Below the pieces are notes generated by a model. The model ran no database searches, was not told the origin of the DNA, and was given only the letters and a program-made list of their open reading frames with translations. Source: Gloeopeniophorella convolvens (Eukaryota; Basidiomycota; Agaricomycetes; Russulales). From it: a DNA stretch of 64,000 nucleotides. Positions within the stretch are counted from its first letter, which is position 1. Every line of letters starts with the position of its first letter. Positions 30,821 to 45,786 of this stretch are shown here, piece by piece. The translations under genes were made by a program, and so were the position numbers. The stretch spans positions 62,001-126,000 of the forward strand of contig WTXD01000027.1 in NCBI GenBank assembly GCA_022496205.1, in the 5' to 3' direction.

Positions 30821-33345
30821 TTTTTTTTTTTTTTTTTTAAGTCTGCATTTGTATACCGCAGCAAGTGATGCTACACTAAGACGCGGTCGTCGAGTATCTA
30901 CGACAATTACGGGTCGGGGATATGGTTATGATCTAGGTATATACATATGAATAAAATATGAGTGCTGTGTCGGGAAATGGTTGCGGGTGATATGGCGGTG
31001 TCGTTAGGGGGGGTCTGGCCGTTCTGGCCGGGGAACCATGCAGCAGTGGGTGGCTTGTATGAACGCGAGCATCGCGGCTCCGCCTTCTGCAGTTCCGAAG
31101 AGTTTTGCGAGTGAGTAATCTCGGTCGATGGGTCGAAGGTGGATGGTTCGCGCTGTTTCGAAAAGCGGGCATTCGCAAATGACGTGTTCCGGTGTTTGCA
31201 GCGGGGGAGGATTTGATGGTGAGCCGCACACGCAGGACGTGGGGCGGCCTGGTGCAGGAAAGAAGCGGGCGGTGTAGGAACCTGTGAACGCATGGCCAGT
31301 GAGGAGGCGAATGAAGGTGCAAAATACGGACCGGGGAGCTTTGCGTTTTCGCATTGCTTCAATGGCCGGGGCCATCTTGCCGTTCGGGGGGTTGGCAAGG
31401 CCTAGATAGGCTTGGCTGCGGCGGGTTGATGCGTGCCAGCGTTGTTGCCACGCGGCGATGGCTGCCTCCTTGTTTCCCATTCGTTGTTGTGTGAGTGTGT
31501 GTGGTTCACGCTGGTTTGAGTGTAGAGGGAGGGCCGCGCCAGTTCGCGCGAGTGCGTCTGCTCGTTCGTTTCCAGGAATCCCAGCATGACCGGGGCACCA
31601 TCTGATTTCGATGTGCAAATCTCTATGGAGCGAGAGGAGATTGTCGGCGGTTTGCTTGAAATGGAGGGAATGACGTTGGGCGGCATGTGGGCGGGCGGAG
31701 TAGATGGTGGAGATGGATGATATTGAGTCTGTGAGAAAGACGATGCGTCGGATTGATGGGATCGATGCAAGTGCTGTCTGTGCCATTGTCACGCCTGCGG
31801 CCAGGGCTGCCATTTCGGCATCGTAGATATTTGCGGTGGTGCCTAGCGCACGGGCTTGTTGTGCAATCTCCGCTCCTTGATAGAAGACGACGACGCCAAA
31901 ACCTGCACGTGGTTCCGTCCAGTCTTCTCCAGGGTTCCTACGAGAGCCGTCAGTGAAGATGAAGAGTGTGGAGGAGCGGGGCTCCGAGGACTCAGCCCGG
32001 ATGCGTCGGATGTAGGGTGTGCGCAAGTCCCCGGCGTGCGTGTTGGTGTCAATCGACAACCGTTTTCCCCAAAGGTTGCCGCGTGCCCATGGCGGGGCGG
32101 CATAGAGGTTGAGTCGCTCTCCTTCATTCTGGACACGTTCAGCGAGGAGGTCGAGTTGTGTGCGGAGGTGGCCATTGCGGGGACGGAAAACTGGTAGTGG
32201 TGGGTCGTCGTCTGAAGGTTGGGCCCAAGGGTCGCCCAGGCGGATAAGAAGCTGTGAACGAGGATCGAGTTTAGCAAGGCGGAGAGCCATGTTATTCACA
32301 AGGAACTCAAGGCGGATGTCAATAGGAAGGATGCCCATGAGCATGTGGAGGGGTTCGCCGGGCGTGGTCTTGAACGCGCCAGCAACTAAGCGAACCCCGG
32401 CGTTCTGTGCTACTTGCAGCTGCTGGATCATACTTTTCTGTCGGAACCCGCGGTACCAGACTGGAGCAGCGTACGTCAGGATCGGTAGGATGATCCCGTT
32501 GTAGGCGAGACGCCAGTTGCCATGGTCCAGGCCGCGGATGGAGTTGCCGAGGAGATGGAGGCTGTTGATTGAGCTTCGCGCGCGTGCACACATGATTCTA
32601 TGTGTTTCTGGAAGGTAAGCCGCTGATCAAAGAAGATGCCAAGATACCGCAGGTGGGTTGAGGCGTGGACAGTAAAGTCCGAGCCATCAGTGGCCGGAAG
32701 GGTGAGAGAGGCGGGCGTTGACGTCGAACGACTGCTGCGTGGGCGGATGAAGTATATAAGTTCAGTTTTGCTGTCTTCTATGCGAAGGCCTGCTTTCACG
32801 AGCCATCGAGCGCAGTCGGCAAATGCTGCTCGGAGGCGTTCGGACACAGCATCATATGTTGCGCCACATGCGAAGAGGTTGCCGTCGTCCATGTACATTG
32901 AAAGTGATGTGTTGGCCCAGGTTCGGCTAAGGTGGAGGAGAGGGGAAGCGTATATGATGGATAGGACTGGAGATATGGGCGATCCTTGAGGGGTCCCAAC
33001 AGTGAGATTGATGGGGTCGCTTGTGAAACCGTTGAAGCGGAGGCGAACTTCACGGTTAGTAAGGAAAGAGCGCGTCCACGCACAGATCTCATCAGGGAAA
33101 CCGAGTCGTTTCATCACGTGGAGAAGGTGCGCGTGGTTGATATTGTCGAAGAAGCCTTGGATGTCGAATAGGAGGCTTCCTGCAACAAGACCGTTAGCGT
33201 GGGCAGTTTGGACATCATGAACAAGAGTTAGGCCAGCGTCTGTGCAATTTGATGCATTGCGACCCCCGAATTGGTTGGTGGATGATGTCGTGCAGGAGGC
33301 GTCGGGTGATAACCTTCTCGAGAAGTTTACCAAAGCACTCCAACA
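30821..33345 (-). mobile_element. 5'-truncated non-LTR retrotransposon (LINE) with RT and RNase H, inactive
   Basis: Oriented on the minus strand: the poly-A tail appears as T18 at 30821-30838 and the element is bounded by a 13-14 bp target duplication. Reverse transcriptase frame (32476-33333): NQFGGRNASNCTDAGLTLVH, SLLFDIQGFFDNINHAHL, VGTPQGSPISPVLSIIYA and catalytic YMDDGNLFA. Second frame (31004-32593): INSLHLLGNSIRGLDHGNW, RNase H with FTDGSRRNPG, AEMAALAAG, LTDSISS, CPGHAGIPGNERADALA, and a C-terminal Cys-His cluster CVCGSPSNPPP...HVICEC. APE endonuclease and N-terminal ORF are absent. Frames are broken near 32585, where a CG dinucleotide run (CGCGCGCG) has changed length, and near 33290. 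It resembles fungal Tad/I-type elements with RNase H. Confidence 0.93.
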
Positions 33346-33359
33346 GCGCCTCTGTTGCT
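33346..33359 (+). repeat. Right target-site duplication of the LINE
   Basis: GCGCCTCTGTTGCT, directly repeating 30808-30821. It marks the 5' truncation point of the LINE at 33345. Confidence 0.92.
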
Positions 33360-33997
33360 GTCCGAGTCAGGCTCTGTTGACACCGGGATGCCGGACCGCC
33401 TTTACCGGAGCGTGGTACCGATGCGGAGAGTCAACAACAGGACCACCACGGCAGATCGAGAGACCCGGGATCCGGACAGGGGTTCAGACGAAAGTAGCCC
33501 GACCACGGTAAGTACCGGTTAATAAGGGCAAGTCGACCAGCATTACGCGTGGGAGTGGTGGCAGTAGGCCGAGAAAAACGATTGGTCTTGCAGCCATACT
33601 ACCGAGTTGTCATGAAATAGCGACATGAGAACAGGTGTAAGGCAATTGTTAAGGCGGTTGGGATCGACAGCCATTGCCGGGATACACAAGGAGCGGACGA
33701 GGGTGAGCGCAAGGCGAGTGAGTCGATCGTTGCGCAGTACGCCCTAGTGTGATATCGAATGATTGCGCTATCTTGCGATATTGCGAGCAGCACAGCTACT
33801 AGACTGAGCGCGCGATGCTAAGTTATTGCAGTGGCCCCGGGTTGCACTGCAGGCCCGGAGGCCGAGTCTCAGTTCGAGTTGGCATCAAAACATCCAAATC
33901 AAAAACTACAGAGGAGATGGTTACATAATCGAGCCAAGCGACTCCTGCAGCGTCGCCGTCGATTTGAGACCGACACGCCCGCTCTCCAAAGCCCATC
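33360..33997. other. Upstream region of KEX2
   Basis: No gene seen. Carries the 5' leader and promoter of the kexin gene; no motif is strong enough to name. Confidence 0.5.
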
Positions 33998-36744
33998 ATG
34001 CGGCTGCCCCTCGCCCTCTCCCTCGCCCTCGCTACCTCCTCGTCCCTCGTTGCAGCCGGTGCATCCAAGCGTGCCTTTGATGAGCACGACTACTACGTCC
34101 TCGAGCACGACCCGCGCGCAGGCGCGCCCCTTGCGGACGTCACCCGCCGACTCGGAATGGCCGTCATCGAGCGTGTCGGCTCCCTCGATAACACCTGGGT
34201 CGTGCGCGCCCCGCGGAATCATATCCTCCCTCGCGCCGCTGCCACGCACCCCGCCGTGCGGCACCTTGCGCGCCAGGAGCTGCGCCAGCGTGTGAAGCGT
34301 GCGCCGCCGCCCGTGCGCCCCGCACACCCTCTCGCACAGGCCGTCATCGACCGTCTCGGCATCGCGGACCCGACGTTCCCAGAGCAATGGCACCTTGTCA
34401 ACGAGGAGTTCCCCGAGCACATGATGAATGTCAGCCGGCTGTGGGAGATGGGGATCACCGGCCACGGCGTCGTCTCTGCGCTTGTTGACGACGGGCTTGA
34501 TTATGAGAGCGACGACCTTGCGGCCAATTTTGTGCGTCCTTGCGTCCTACTCTGTGCCGGTAGCATGCTGACTGCGGTTTGGGTGCCCGCGTGTGAATAG
34601 TGGGCGGCGGGCTCATATGACTACAATGACCACGAAGACCTGCCCAAGCCCAAGCTCTTTGACGACCACCACGGCACGCGCTGTGCGGGCCAAATCGGCG
34701 CGGTGAAGAACAACGTGTGCGGCGTCGGCATCGCGTATGACTCGAAGGTCGCTGGGCTGCGGATCCTCTCGGGCCCGATCTCGGACATCGACGAAGCCGC
34801 CTCGCTCAACTACAACTACCAGAACACGTCCATCTACAGCTGCTCGTGGGGCCCGCCGGACGATGGCAGGTCTATGGAGAGCCCGGGATACCTCATCCAG
34901 CGCGCGATTCTCAACGGCGTGCAGCGTGGTCGCGATGGCAAGGGCTCCATCTTCGTGTTTGCAAGTGGCAATGGCGCCGCGTATGGCGACCAGTGCAACT
35001 TTGACGGGTACACGAATAGCATCTACTCAATCACCGTCGCCGCTGTCGATTATAAAGGCCTGCACCCCATCTACTCCGAATCGTGCGCTGCGAACCTCGT
35101 CGTTGCTTATAGCTCTGGAAGCGGCAATCACATCGTGCGTGCCCCGTGCCGTCTTAGAATCGTATCTGGTTGACCATTTTCGAAGGTGACAACTGATGTG
35201 GGCAAAGCAGAATGTGCTACAACCCACGGCGGTACTTCTGCTGCGGCGCCTAACGCCGTTGGCATATATGCTCTTGCGCTCTCCGTTCGGTATGCTTCGT
35301 ACCTCATTCCCGCACACGGCTTTCCTTGACCATTGCGGTGCAGCCCAGACCTCACCTGGCGCGACATGCAACACCTCTCAATTCGCACTGCCGAGGTCGT
35401 CAATGCCGAGGACCCCGACTGGGACAAGACGGCCGCGGGCCGGCCGTTCTCCTACAAATACGGCTACGGCCGCCTGAATGGCTATGAGTTCGTCACTGCT
35501 GCGCAGAAGTGGGGGAGCGTAAAGCCGCAGGCATGGGTCGAGCTCCCTGCGGTGCAGGTCGGCGGCGGCACCTCAAACCTACTTGGCGAGATGGCCGGCG
35601 GCGAGCCGATTCCCGCAGGCGGCATCACGAACACTATTACTGTCACGCAAGAGGACCTTGAGGAGAATAACTTTGAGTCGCTCGAGCATATTACTGTGCG
35701 CGTGTGGATCACGCATGATCGCCGCGGTGACGTCGAGGTGGAGGTCACGAGCCCAAACGGTATCAAGAGCGTGCTCGCTGCGCGCCGTCGCGTGGACTCG
35801 GACAAAGACGGATACCCTGGCTGGCGCTTCATGAGCGTGAAGCATTGGTAAGCTCCCCACAACACCACCTCTCCGCAACTCGCGTTCATGAACTGCGCAG
35901 GGACGAGGACCCCCGTGGCAACTGGACGATCCGCGTCTCCGACATCGGTGCAGAGGGCCGCACAGGCAGCTTCCTCGGCTGGCAGCTCGCCCTCTACGGC
36001 GCGACCATCGACGCGTCCGTGGCGCGCGAGTACGAGATCTCGCTCTTCGAGAAGCTCCTGCCCTCGCTCCCGAACCCGAACTCCCCGCCCGCGCACGACA
36101 GCCCGAGCTCGACGACCAAGGCGCACCCGAAGCCGACGGACCACCTCCCGGGCAACCACGGCGAGGCAGCCGGCGAGGCCGACAAGCCCGCGTTCGACAA
36201 CGGCGAGCACCCGGCAGACGACGCGGCCGACCCGAGCGCGCCCGCAGCGAGCCCGAGCATGACGCCGACGCCCGACGAGGGCTGGTTCGCCGACATGGGC
36301 AGCCTCGTCGCGGACCAGAAGTGGGTCTTCGGCGCCGCGGCGCTCGTGCTTCTCTTCGGCCTCGCCGCGGCGGTCTTCCTCCTCCGCCGGCGGCGCGCGC
36401 GCCGCGCCGAGCACTACGACGCGCTGCCGGGCGACGAGCTCGCGCTGGGCGCGGTCGCGCGCACGCCGCGCACGAAGGAGCTGTACGATGCGTTCGGCGA
36501 GGGCGCGGACGACGACGACGACGCGGACGAGCACACGGGGCTGCGCGGCGAGTCGCCGCGCGCGGTCGGCTTCCACGAGGGCTTCCTGGACGACGAGGAC
36601 CCCGCGCGCACGCCGCGCACGGCGCCGACGCCGGGCCTGTACCGCGACGAGCCAGAGAAGGCGCCCGCGAGCCCGAGCGGGAGCGGTGGGAGCGGGACTG
36701 GGAGCGGGGACGGGAGCTGGGAGCATGCGTCGCAGACGCGGTAG
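33998..36744 (+). CDS. KEX2: Kexin, subtilisin-type prohormone-processing protease
   Basis: Late-Golgi serine endoprotease cutting after Lys-Arg/Arg-Arg in secretory precursors. Signal peptide MRLPLALSLALATSSSLVAA; prodomain ending at RVKR (near 34295), the expected autocleavage site. Catalytic Asp in SALVDDGLDYESDD, His in DDHHGTRCAGQIGAV, oxyanion Asn in FASGNGAAYGD, Ser in THGGTSAAAPNAVG. P/homo-B domain runs from about QHLSIRTAEVV through SLEHITVRVWITHDRRGDVE to GSFLGWQLALYG. Then an Asp/Pro/Ser/Glu-rich stalk, a single transmembrane helix VFGAAALVLLFGLAAAVFLL with RRRR stop-transfer, and an acidic cytosolic tail. Introns at 34532-34600, 35135-35185, 35290-35343 and 35848-35900 keep frame. 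ATG 33998 is chosen because it opens the signal peptide. All key residues are present. Confidence 0.96.
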
Positions 36745-37107
36745 CGCGCGCGTGGGTGCGTGCGTGGGGATGCGGATCTTCCGGCTGGCTGGTAGTGGCT
36801 AGGGGAGCGTTGTGATTATATTATTTGGACACGAGTATATATACCCGCCTAACACATTTGCATGGTCGGTGTATGCTTAGTATAGCGTGCAATCCAGTGG
36901 CGCGAGCACACGATGGCGCGGGGGTGAAATTGTTTTTGGTTCGGGGCGGAAGCTCAGAAATCGATTGTATAGTATACTTGGCTACAGGCGGACCGGCTCA
37001 GACAGTAGTGCGACAGCGTAACAGTACATGAAAGCAAGAGAAGGGTAAAGGAAACCGGCTAGCACAATGTCCCCAGGAGATCTTGTGTCGTCCGCGACAC
37101 CCGAGGA
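36745..37107. other. Spacer between convergent KEX2 and MCM7
   Basis: 363 bp holding the two 3' ends. No gene or repeat seen. Confidence 0.6.
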
Positions 37108-39876
<2,769 letters not shown>

Positions 39877-40047
39877 GGCGGAAGTCGGGGAACAAGACGC
39901 GTTCGCGCTGGGTGATGCATGTGACCGCGGAGTGACGCGACGCGTTCAGCCACGTTTGGTCAACGGCCACTTTTGGCAACCTTCGCACTGGCAACAATCA
40001 CCGTGTCCTATCATCGCTCTCGCCGTGTCCCTGCTACGTCTGTCCGC
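39877..40047. promoter_or_regulatory. Shared MCM7/DNMT1 promoter with two MCB (ACGCGT) boxes
   Basis: Only 171 bp separate the two divergent ATGs. Perfect ACGCGT hexamers lie at 39897-39902 and 39940-39945, 43 bp apart; the second is preceded by an overlapping GACGCGA. ACGCGT is the MluI cell-cycle box bound by the fungal MBF (Mbp1-Swi6) G1/S factor, which drives MCM genes. Placement between a replication gene and a replication-coupled methyltransferase suggests co-regulation at S phase. The motif is palindromic, so it can serve both directions. Confidence 0.6.
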
Positions 40048-43000
40048 ATGTCTCAGAACAAATCAAGTCCGATTGTACTAATAACGAAGAAACCGCCTTC
40101 TGTGTCGCCGTCCAAGCGCAAAGCCCAATCGGATCAACAACCTCCCCAGGGCGGCGACGCCGCCCGTACACCAGCCACGAGTCGCTACAAGAAGCGGCGC
40201 ACCTCGGTGCGGGGTGACGGTCGCAGGTGAGAGGCATTTTCTACGCGTTGTTGAGAACTTTGAACATGACAGTGAGTCCAGGCTCCGCGTCGAAGTCGAG
40301 CTCCCGCCGCTGGGGACCGCTCGACGGCTCCTAGAGGCTCACACCCGGGCCAGGGCCCCCCGCGGGGATTATGTCCACCCGTTCCCGTCTGCGGCGTGCT
40401 CACTACGCGCCCTCGGTGCGCTACGTCCTCTTATTCTAATGTTTCTGCTCACCCATCGACGATCGTAGGCCGTATTTTTTACTCTGCCAATGAGGACGAA
40501 GTCGAGGAAGATGCTGACTTTGTGATCTCAGGAGAAACTGCTCCTGACTTGGACTCTGGGGAGGAGGCTGAAGACCTTCCTGTACGGCTACTGGCTGACT
40601 TCACCATCTATGATTGGGACTCCCTTCAGCTGAAGCCTGTGACTGAGCTTCTAACCTTGGCTCCTGGACTATGCTTTAGGGCATCTGGATCTTGCCGACC
40701 ATGGGTTGGTGACAACCTTGACCAGGATGAGGAGGATGAGGAGGAGGCTGACTTTGGCCCACCTCAACTGATCAAGACATCTCCTATCCTTGAGTTAAGT
40801 GTACATCACTATAACCCAGAATCTGGTGTACTTGATGTGTTAGTATTATTATACTGTGTATTGCTCAAAAACTTACTTACTACTTCATAGAAAAATATAT
40901 CTCAAGACTGAATATGCTTGGTATATCCTTGATAGCCCATCTTCCCAGTATCACCCTTTCTTCATTAATTTCTGGGTCCAACACCGCTTCCTTCACCTTG
41001 TGGTAACTTCAGCATCAGCAAATTCAAGTCTAACCCTTCCTGGTTTCTTTCAGTCACCTGAAGTCAAGGCTGATATTCCTCTTATATCTACTATGCTGGG
41101 TAGGCCCTTATATAAAGAAGATATCCTCTCTGATGATGTGGTAAATTTTTCTATAACTCTTGAATCTTATACCTCTAATAATATTAGAAATCCTACATAT
41201 TAGGTGCTCTTGCAGATCTAAGCTGTGAGGGTATCAAGCTAGGACAGGTCCCTCTCATTCAAGAACTTCTGGGCCCAGATGCTTGTGTTGCAAGAGCTAC
41301 TTATATACCACTAGTCAGGCAGCTTAAGACTTCTGAGAAGTCTTCAAAAGCTACTGTGGTTACTCCAAGGGTCTACAATCTCTCAGTAACTTTATTTCAG
41401 CAGCACTTCTATCTTATTCAGCCTAAGAGGCTAGCCAAGCTTATTAGCTATAAGCACCCCTTGCAAAAAGGGGAAGTTCATGGGGCTTCTCCAACAATTC
41501 AATGGGTTGGAGGTCAATCTCCCTCATCTACTTACAAGGCTGTTAAGGTTGGAAAGTCAATTTATAAGGTACATTCTTATTATTTCAGTAAGATTAGCTT
41601 GCTAATTTGATAAGCCTGGAGATGTTGTCATTGTCCTTTCAGGAGAGGACTCTGATAGAGCTAGAAGAAGGAATGCTTATGCATCAAGCTCTCAGAGTTT
41701 GAACCCTATGGCAGAGCACTGGTTTGTACTTACTTTTATAAGCTTTAAATCTACTTATAGCCATATAGGTTCATCAAAATCTCTTACCTATTTGAGAACA
41801 AGGGCCAAAAGCTGCTTCATGGTCAATGGCTTTCACATAGCTCTAAGACACTCCTTCAAGAGGCTGCTCATTCTAATAGCCTTTTTCTCATGAATGCTTG
41901 TGATGATGTTCCTTTGGCTTCAATCATTGAGAAGTGTAACATCTACTGGCTTGCCTCTGATGAGAAGGAGCCTCAAGAGGACACATTTAATAGGTTTTTC
42001 TGCAGGTAAGCTTAATTTATTTTCTATAGCTTTAGCTAATGTTGGCTATAGTGATCTTATATGGGATGAAGATGAGGGTGCTTTTATAGACACCCCTCAA
42101 AGTGCCACCTCCTCAATACCCCTCAATCTGGACATAGTCAAGAACTGCAGCATCTGCACTTACAATGCTGCTGATAGCATTTCTGAGGAACCCACTCTGT
42201 GCTCAGATGGTTTCTTTTATCTAGGCATCAAGTATCATGAGCTGGATTTTATATATGCTCTTCAAGAGGAAGATGAAGATGCACCCTATTTGATTGCTCA
42301 GGTTCTCAGTTTTGTCATGGACAGAAAGGTGCTGCAGGTGCAGGTTAGGAGGCTGGCCCGCTTTGATGATGTCATGAGACGTCAATTACGAGCTGATCCC
42401 GACCTCAAAAGTTGGTCAAAGGATGAGGTGCACTCCCCCAAACTACCTCACCATCTGTTGCTAACCGGTCTGAGTCAGAAGCGACTCTACTTCACTTTGC
42501 GAACAGAGACTATCCCTGCCACGAGGATTGCTGGAAAGTGCTGGATCGCCCATCCGCTGGCAGTCCAAGGCTTCAAGACGTGGCTGGATCACGACGACCA
42601 CTTCTACGTTCAAGACGAGTCGACGAAGCCACCGTTCGTCAAGATCTCGTCGCCCAAGGACCTCAAGGTGCTCAAGCAGTCAGGCATCACGAGCTGCAAG
42701 ACCTGCTTCGATGAGCGCACCCAAGAGCTCGCCAAGCGACACCGACTGCACGCACAGAACAAGCCGCTCCGCGCGCTGGAGCTGTTCGCCGGTCAGTACC
42801 CGTCTGGCGCTCCGACAATCGTGCTGTGCTTACCGCGTTGCAGGCGCGGGCGGGCTCTCGCTCGGTTTCGAAGAATCCGGCTTCATCGAGACGAAGTGGG
42901 CGGTCGAGTTTGCCCCGAGCGCAGCGAAGACATTCGGGTGCGATTCGCGTCGACGGTACTCGCGTTTGTTGCGCAGGCTGACGACGAGAACGCGAACACA

Positions 43001-44861
43001 GGCACAACAAGCCCTACGCGAAGGTGTACAACGCGGACTGCAACGAGCTCCTTCGACACGCGATCCAGGTCGACAACGGTGAGAGCCCGGCGCCGTTGCG
43101 CACGACGGACGGCCAGCGGTTGCCGCGCATGCCCAAGCCTGGAGAGGTGGAGTTCATCTTCGGAGGTGTGTTTCGAGAACGTGGCCGAGATTTGGACGTG
43201 TGTCTGATGCGTCGTTGCTAGGGCCGCCCTGTCAAGGATTCAGCGGTGCAAACCGGCATCCGGTGAGCAGTACGACAGACCGTCGCGTTTCTCTCCACTG
43301 ACAGAAGCCCAACTTCAGAAAGCCGACGATCCCAGGTAACCGCGGCTTCTCCGCTTCCGCGTGCGAAGCGGCGCGCTGATGCCGCGTACCGTGCAGGAAC
43401 TCGCTCGTCTGCAACATGCTTTCATACGTCGAGTTCTACGAGCCGAAATTCTTCCTGCTCGAGAACGTGCTGGGCTTGCTGAACCACAAGCTGCAAGTCA
43501 ACAAGGAGGGGCCGCAGCAAGGCAGCCTCGTCGTGAACGGCGTGATCAAATTCATCCTGCGCACGCTCACTTGCCTCGGGTGCGCCTCCACCCGGCCGCC
43601 CCGCCCGTCCGCGCACGTGCTGATCCGCGGACCCACAGGTACCAAGTGCGCTTCAAAGTGCTGCAGGCTGGCGTGTACGGCTCGCCGCAGAACCGGCGGC
43701 GCGTCATCTTCTGGGGCGCGCGGCGCGGCCTGCCGCTGCCCGAGTTCCCCATCCCGTCGCACAACTTCGAGACGACGCAGTGGGGCGTGCTGCTCGACAA
43801 CGGGCGGCGGCTCGAGCCGCCCGCGCGCGACGCCGCGCGCATGCACCGCGGCGCGCCGCTCTACGCCGTCACCGTCGACGACGCGATCTCGGACCTGGTG
43901 CGTGCCGCCTCCCTCCGCCGGCCGACCGCCCCACCTCACCCCGTGCGCCTTGCCCACAGCCGAAGTTCGACTGGCACGTATCTCGAGTCCTTGTTCCCGG
44001 AGCAGACGCTGACGCCAGAACGGATGAGCAGGAAGAACCCGCACGCGAGGATCGAACGCACCCAGCAGGACAAGGCCGAGGCGAAGCGCCGCGCCGCAGC
44101 GGGCATCCCTGCGTTCGAGGCGCGCTCGCGCGGCGGCGCGTGGCCGAACAACAGCACCGACGACGCGTTCCCGGGCTACCCCGACGGCGTGCCGTACGCC
44201 AGCGCGCCGCGCACACGCTACCAGGCGCGTGCCCGCGCGGACGCCGAAGCCGGCGACGAGGTGCCGCTGCACTACACGGCACGCTTCTCCGAAATGGTGG
44301 TGGAAAAGTGCGTGCCAACTTGGTTCCGAGAGAGTCGGGCGGCGCTGACGCGCGGGGCCAGGGTGTGCAACGTCGCGCTCGAGCCGGACGCGGACTGGCG
44401 CACGCTGCCGGTGGTGCTGCTCGAGGACAAGCAGCGGCGCAGCATCGGGACGAGCCGCGGCGCGCGCGACACGCGCTTCTCGCGCATCGATGGCGGCGCG
44501 CACTTCCGCACGGCGATGACGACGGTGATGCCGCACTCGCAGGGCAGCACGGTGCTGCACCCGGACCAGAAACGCGTGCTCACGGTGCGCGAATGCGCCC
44601 GCGCGCAGGGTTTCCCCGACAGCTACGAGTTCCTGTCGGTCAGCGTGAACCGGCCGACGACGATCATACGTGATGTGGGTCATACCTTTGTTCTGTCTCT
44701 GGGTGGTTGATAACGTTGCGGCTGTGCAGCAATTGAAGCAGATCGGCAACGCAGTGCCTATCCCGCTCGCACGCGCGCTGGGCAACTCGCTTGGGGATGC
44801 GCTCGTCAAGATGTGGGAGGCAGAGGAAGCAGACGAGGAGAATGGATCCCCAGAACTTTAG
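40048..44861 (+). CDS. DNMT1: DNMT1-type DNA (cytosine-5) methyltransferase with RFTS and BAH domains
   Basis: Maintenance-type cytosine methyltransferase acting on CpG DNA. ATG 40048 opens MSQNKSSPIVLITKKPP with a basic N-terminus; the exons between 40230 and 40470 are unresolved. RFTS-like block: EDLPVRLLADFTIYDWDSL, then IYLKTEYAWYILDSPSSQY. First BAH: PGDVVIVLSGEDSD, FENKGQKLLHGQWLSHSSK, EKCNIYWLASDEKEPQ. Second BAH-like region: LCSDGFFYLGIKYHELDF. Catalytic motifs: I, ELFAGAGGLSLGFEESG (over an intron); IV, PPCQGFSGANRHP with catalytic Cys; VI, FLLENVLGLL; VIII, SPQNRRRVIFWG; IX, ECARAQGFPDSYEF; X, IGNAVPIPLARALG. Stop TAG 44859-44861. Introns in the AT-rich middle were checked for phase and keep frame. 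Base composition changes sharply inside the gene (see the separate entry). The family is certain; the exact subclass is inferred. Confidence 0.92.
40987..42358. other. CpG-free segment inside the DNMT1-like gene
   Basis: 1,372 bp without one CG dinucleotide, counted line by line; the 500 bp before it hold only a few. Both flanks (before 40,450 and after 42,360) are CpG-rich, like the neighbouring genes. The segment is also AT-richer and covers the RFTS-BAH exons and their introns, which remain open. Confidence 0.9.
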
Positions 44862-45116
44862 AACACAAGGCAAGGATTCGAACAACGGTTGTGGATCGTG
44901 GACACGAGACAATTGCAAGTGGACAAGTCAGTAGTGTTGGATTGTTGCAACCCATCGAACGATGTGGAATGGACATTTGTGCTAAATCGTGGACATGTTG
45001 ACGAATGTTCAGCCTTGATCAAGACTTTCTACGTATGGCTATGCGATGAACGGGATCGTATACGAGAGTGTAGCTTCGAGACGCGCGTGCGACGCGCGTG
45101 AGGTGCGGTGTACGAT

Positions 45117-45786
45117 CTAGGTCGAGCCCGCACGATCCTTGCCCAGGATATCCTGCACGCGGCGCAGCTTGCGTTCATTCTCACCTTCGCCAGGAACGGT
45201 GTCCGTGCGAGGCTGAGAGCGTGTTCCGATGCGGATATCGGTGGCAACGCGCGGGGCGCCCTTTGCGTGCACGGCGGCATGACAGTCGTGGATCGCCTGT
45301 GAGACAGCAGACCACGGCCCTTCTGTGGCAGATACGTCGGGTCAGGCACCTCAATGTTCGCCATGTATGAGAGAGCACATACCCAAGTTGGTTCCGTAGC
45401 CGCTGTAGATGTCAGTTTGTCGTCACGGGAGCTCAGGGACGCGGGCAGCGTACTGCATCTGCGAGTGTGAGGCGTGACGTCAGTGTCATTATTGACAGGC
45501 AGACGTCGACGAGATGTCCGCGAGCGCACGCACTTGATATTTGAGTCCAGACTTCTCGAGGACCCGTGCGCACTCGGCTACGTACTCGGCCACCTGTAGA
45601 TAGAATCAATTGCAACGTTGAAACGCGCTCAGTCGTGGCTGTTCATACAGAAGGATCGGGCCCCGTGCCAATCGGGATGAGACAAAAGTCTGCGAGGTGG
45701 ACCTCAGCGAGATGCGGTAGACAAGTATGATTGTATGAACTCGCCTGCGACGGCGAACAGTTCTGAGGGTGTGTCTGCGGACATGG
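45117..45786 (-). CDS. ECM15/MTH1187-like thiamine-binding-fold protein (UPF0045)
   Basis: Small protein of the YBL001C/Ecm15 family, ferredoxin-like thiamine-binding domains. Minus-strand exons, in order: ADFCLIPIGTGPDPS, intron, VAEYVAECARVLEKSGLKYQ, intron, SGYGTNL, intron, then AIHDCHAAVHAKGAPRVATD joined to IRIGTRSQPRTDTVPG and KLRRVQDILGKD, stop TAG 45117-45119. The blocks (FCLIPIGTG, GLKY, YGTNLEG-type, GAPR..TDIRIGTR) match the family end to end at the usual length of about 105 residues. The first exon is uncertain: ATG 45786 (MSADTPSELF) is a candidate but was not linked in frame. The upstream region is shared with the divergent EH-domain gene. Confidence 0.75.

Noticed and set aside
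35482..36726. 414-codon minus-strand frame across the KEX2 3' half
   Set aside because: Arg/Ala/Val-rich shadow of the kexin stalk and tail, whose sense frame is certain.
43436..44809. 457-codon minus-strand frame opposite DNMT1
   Set aside because: Shadow of the catalytic exons; the sense strand holds all methyltransferase motifs.
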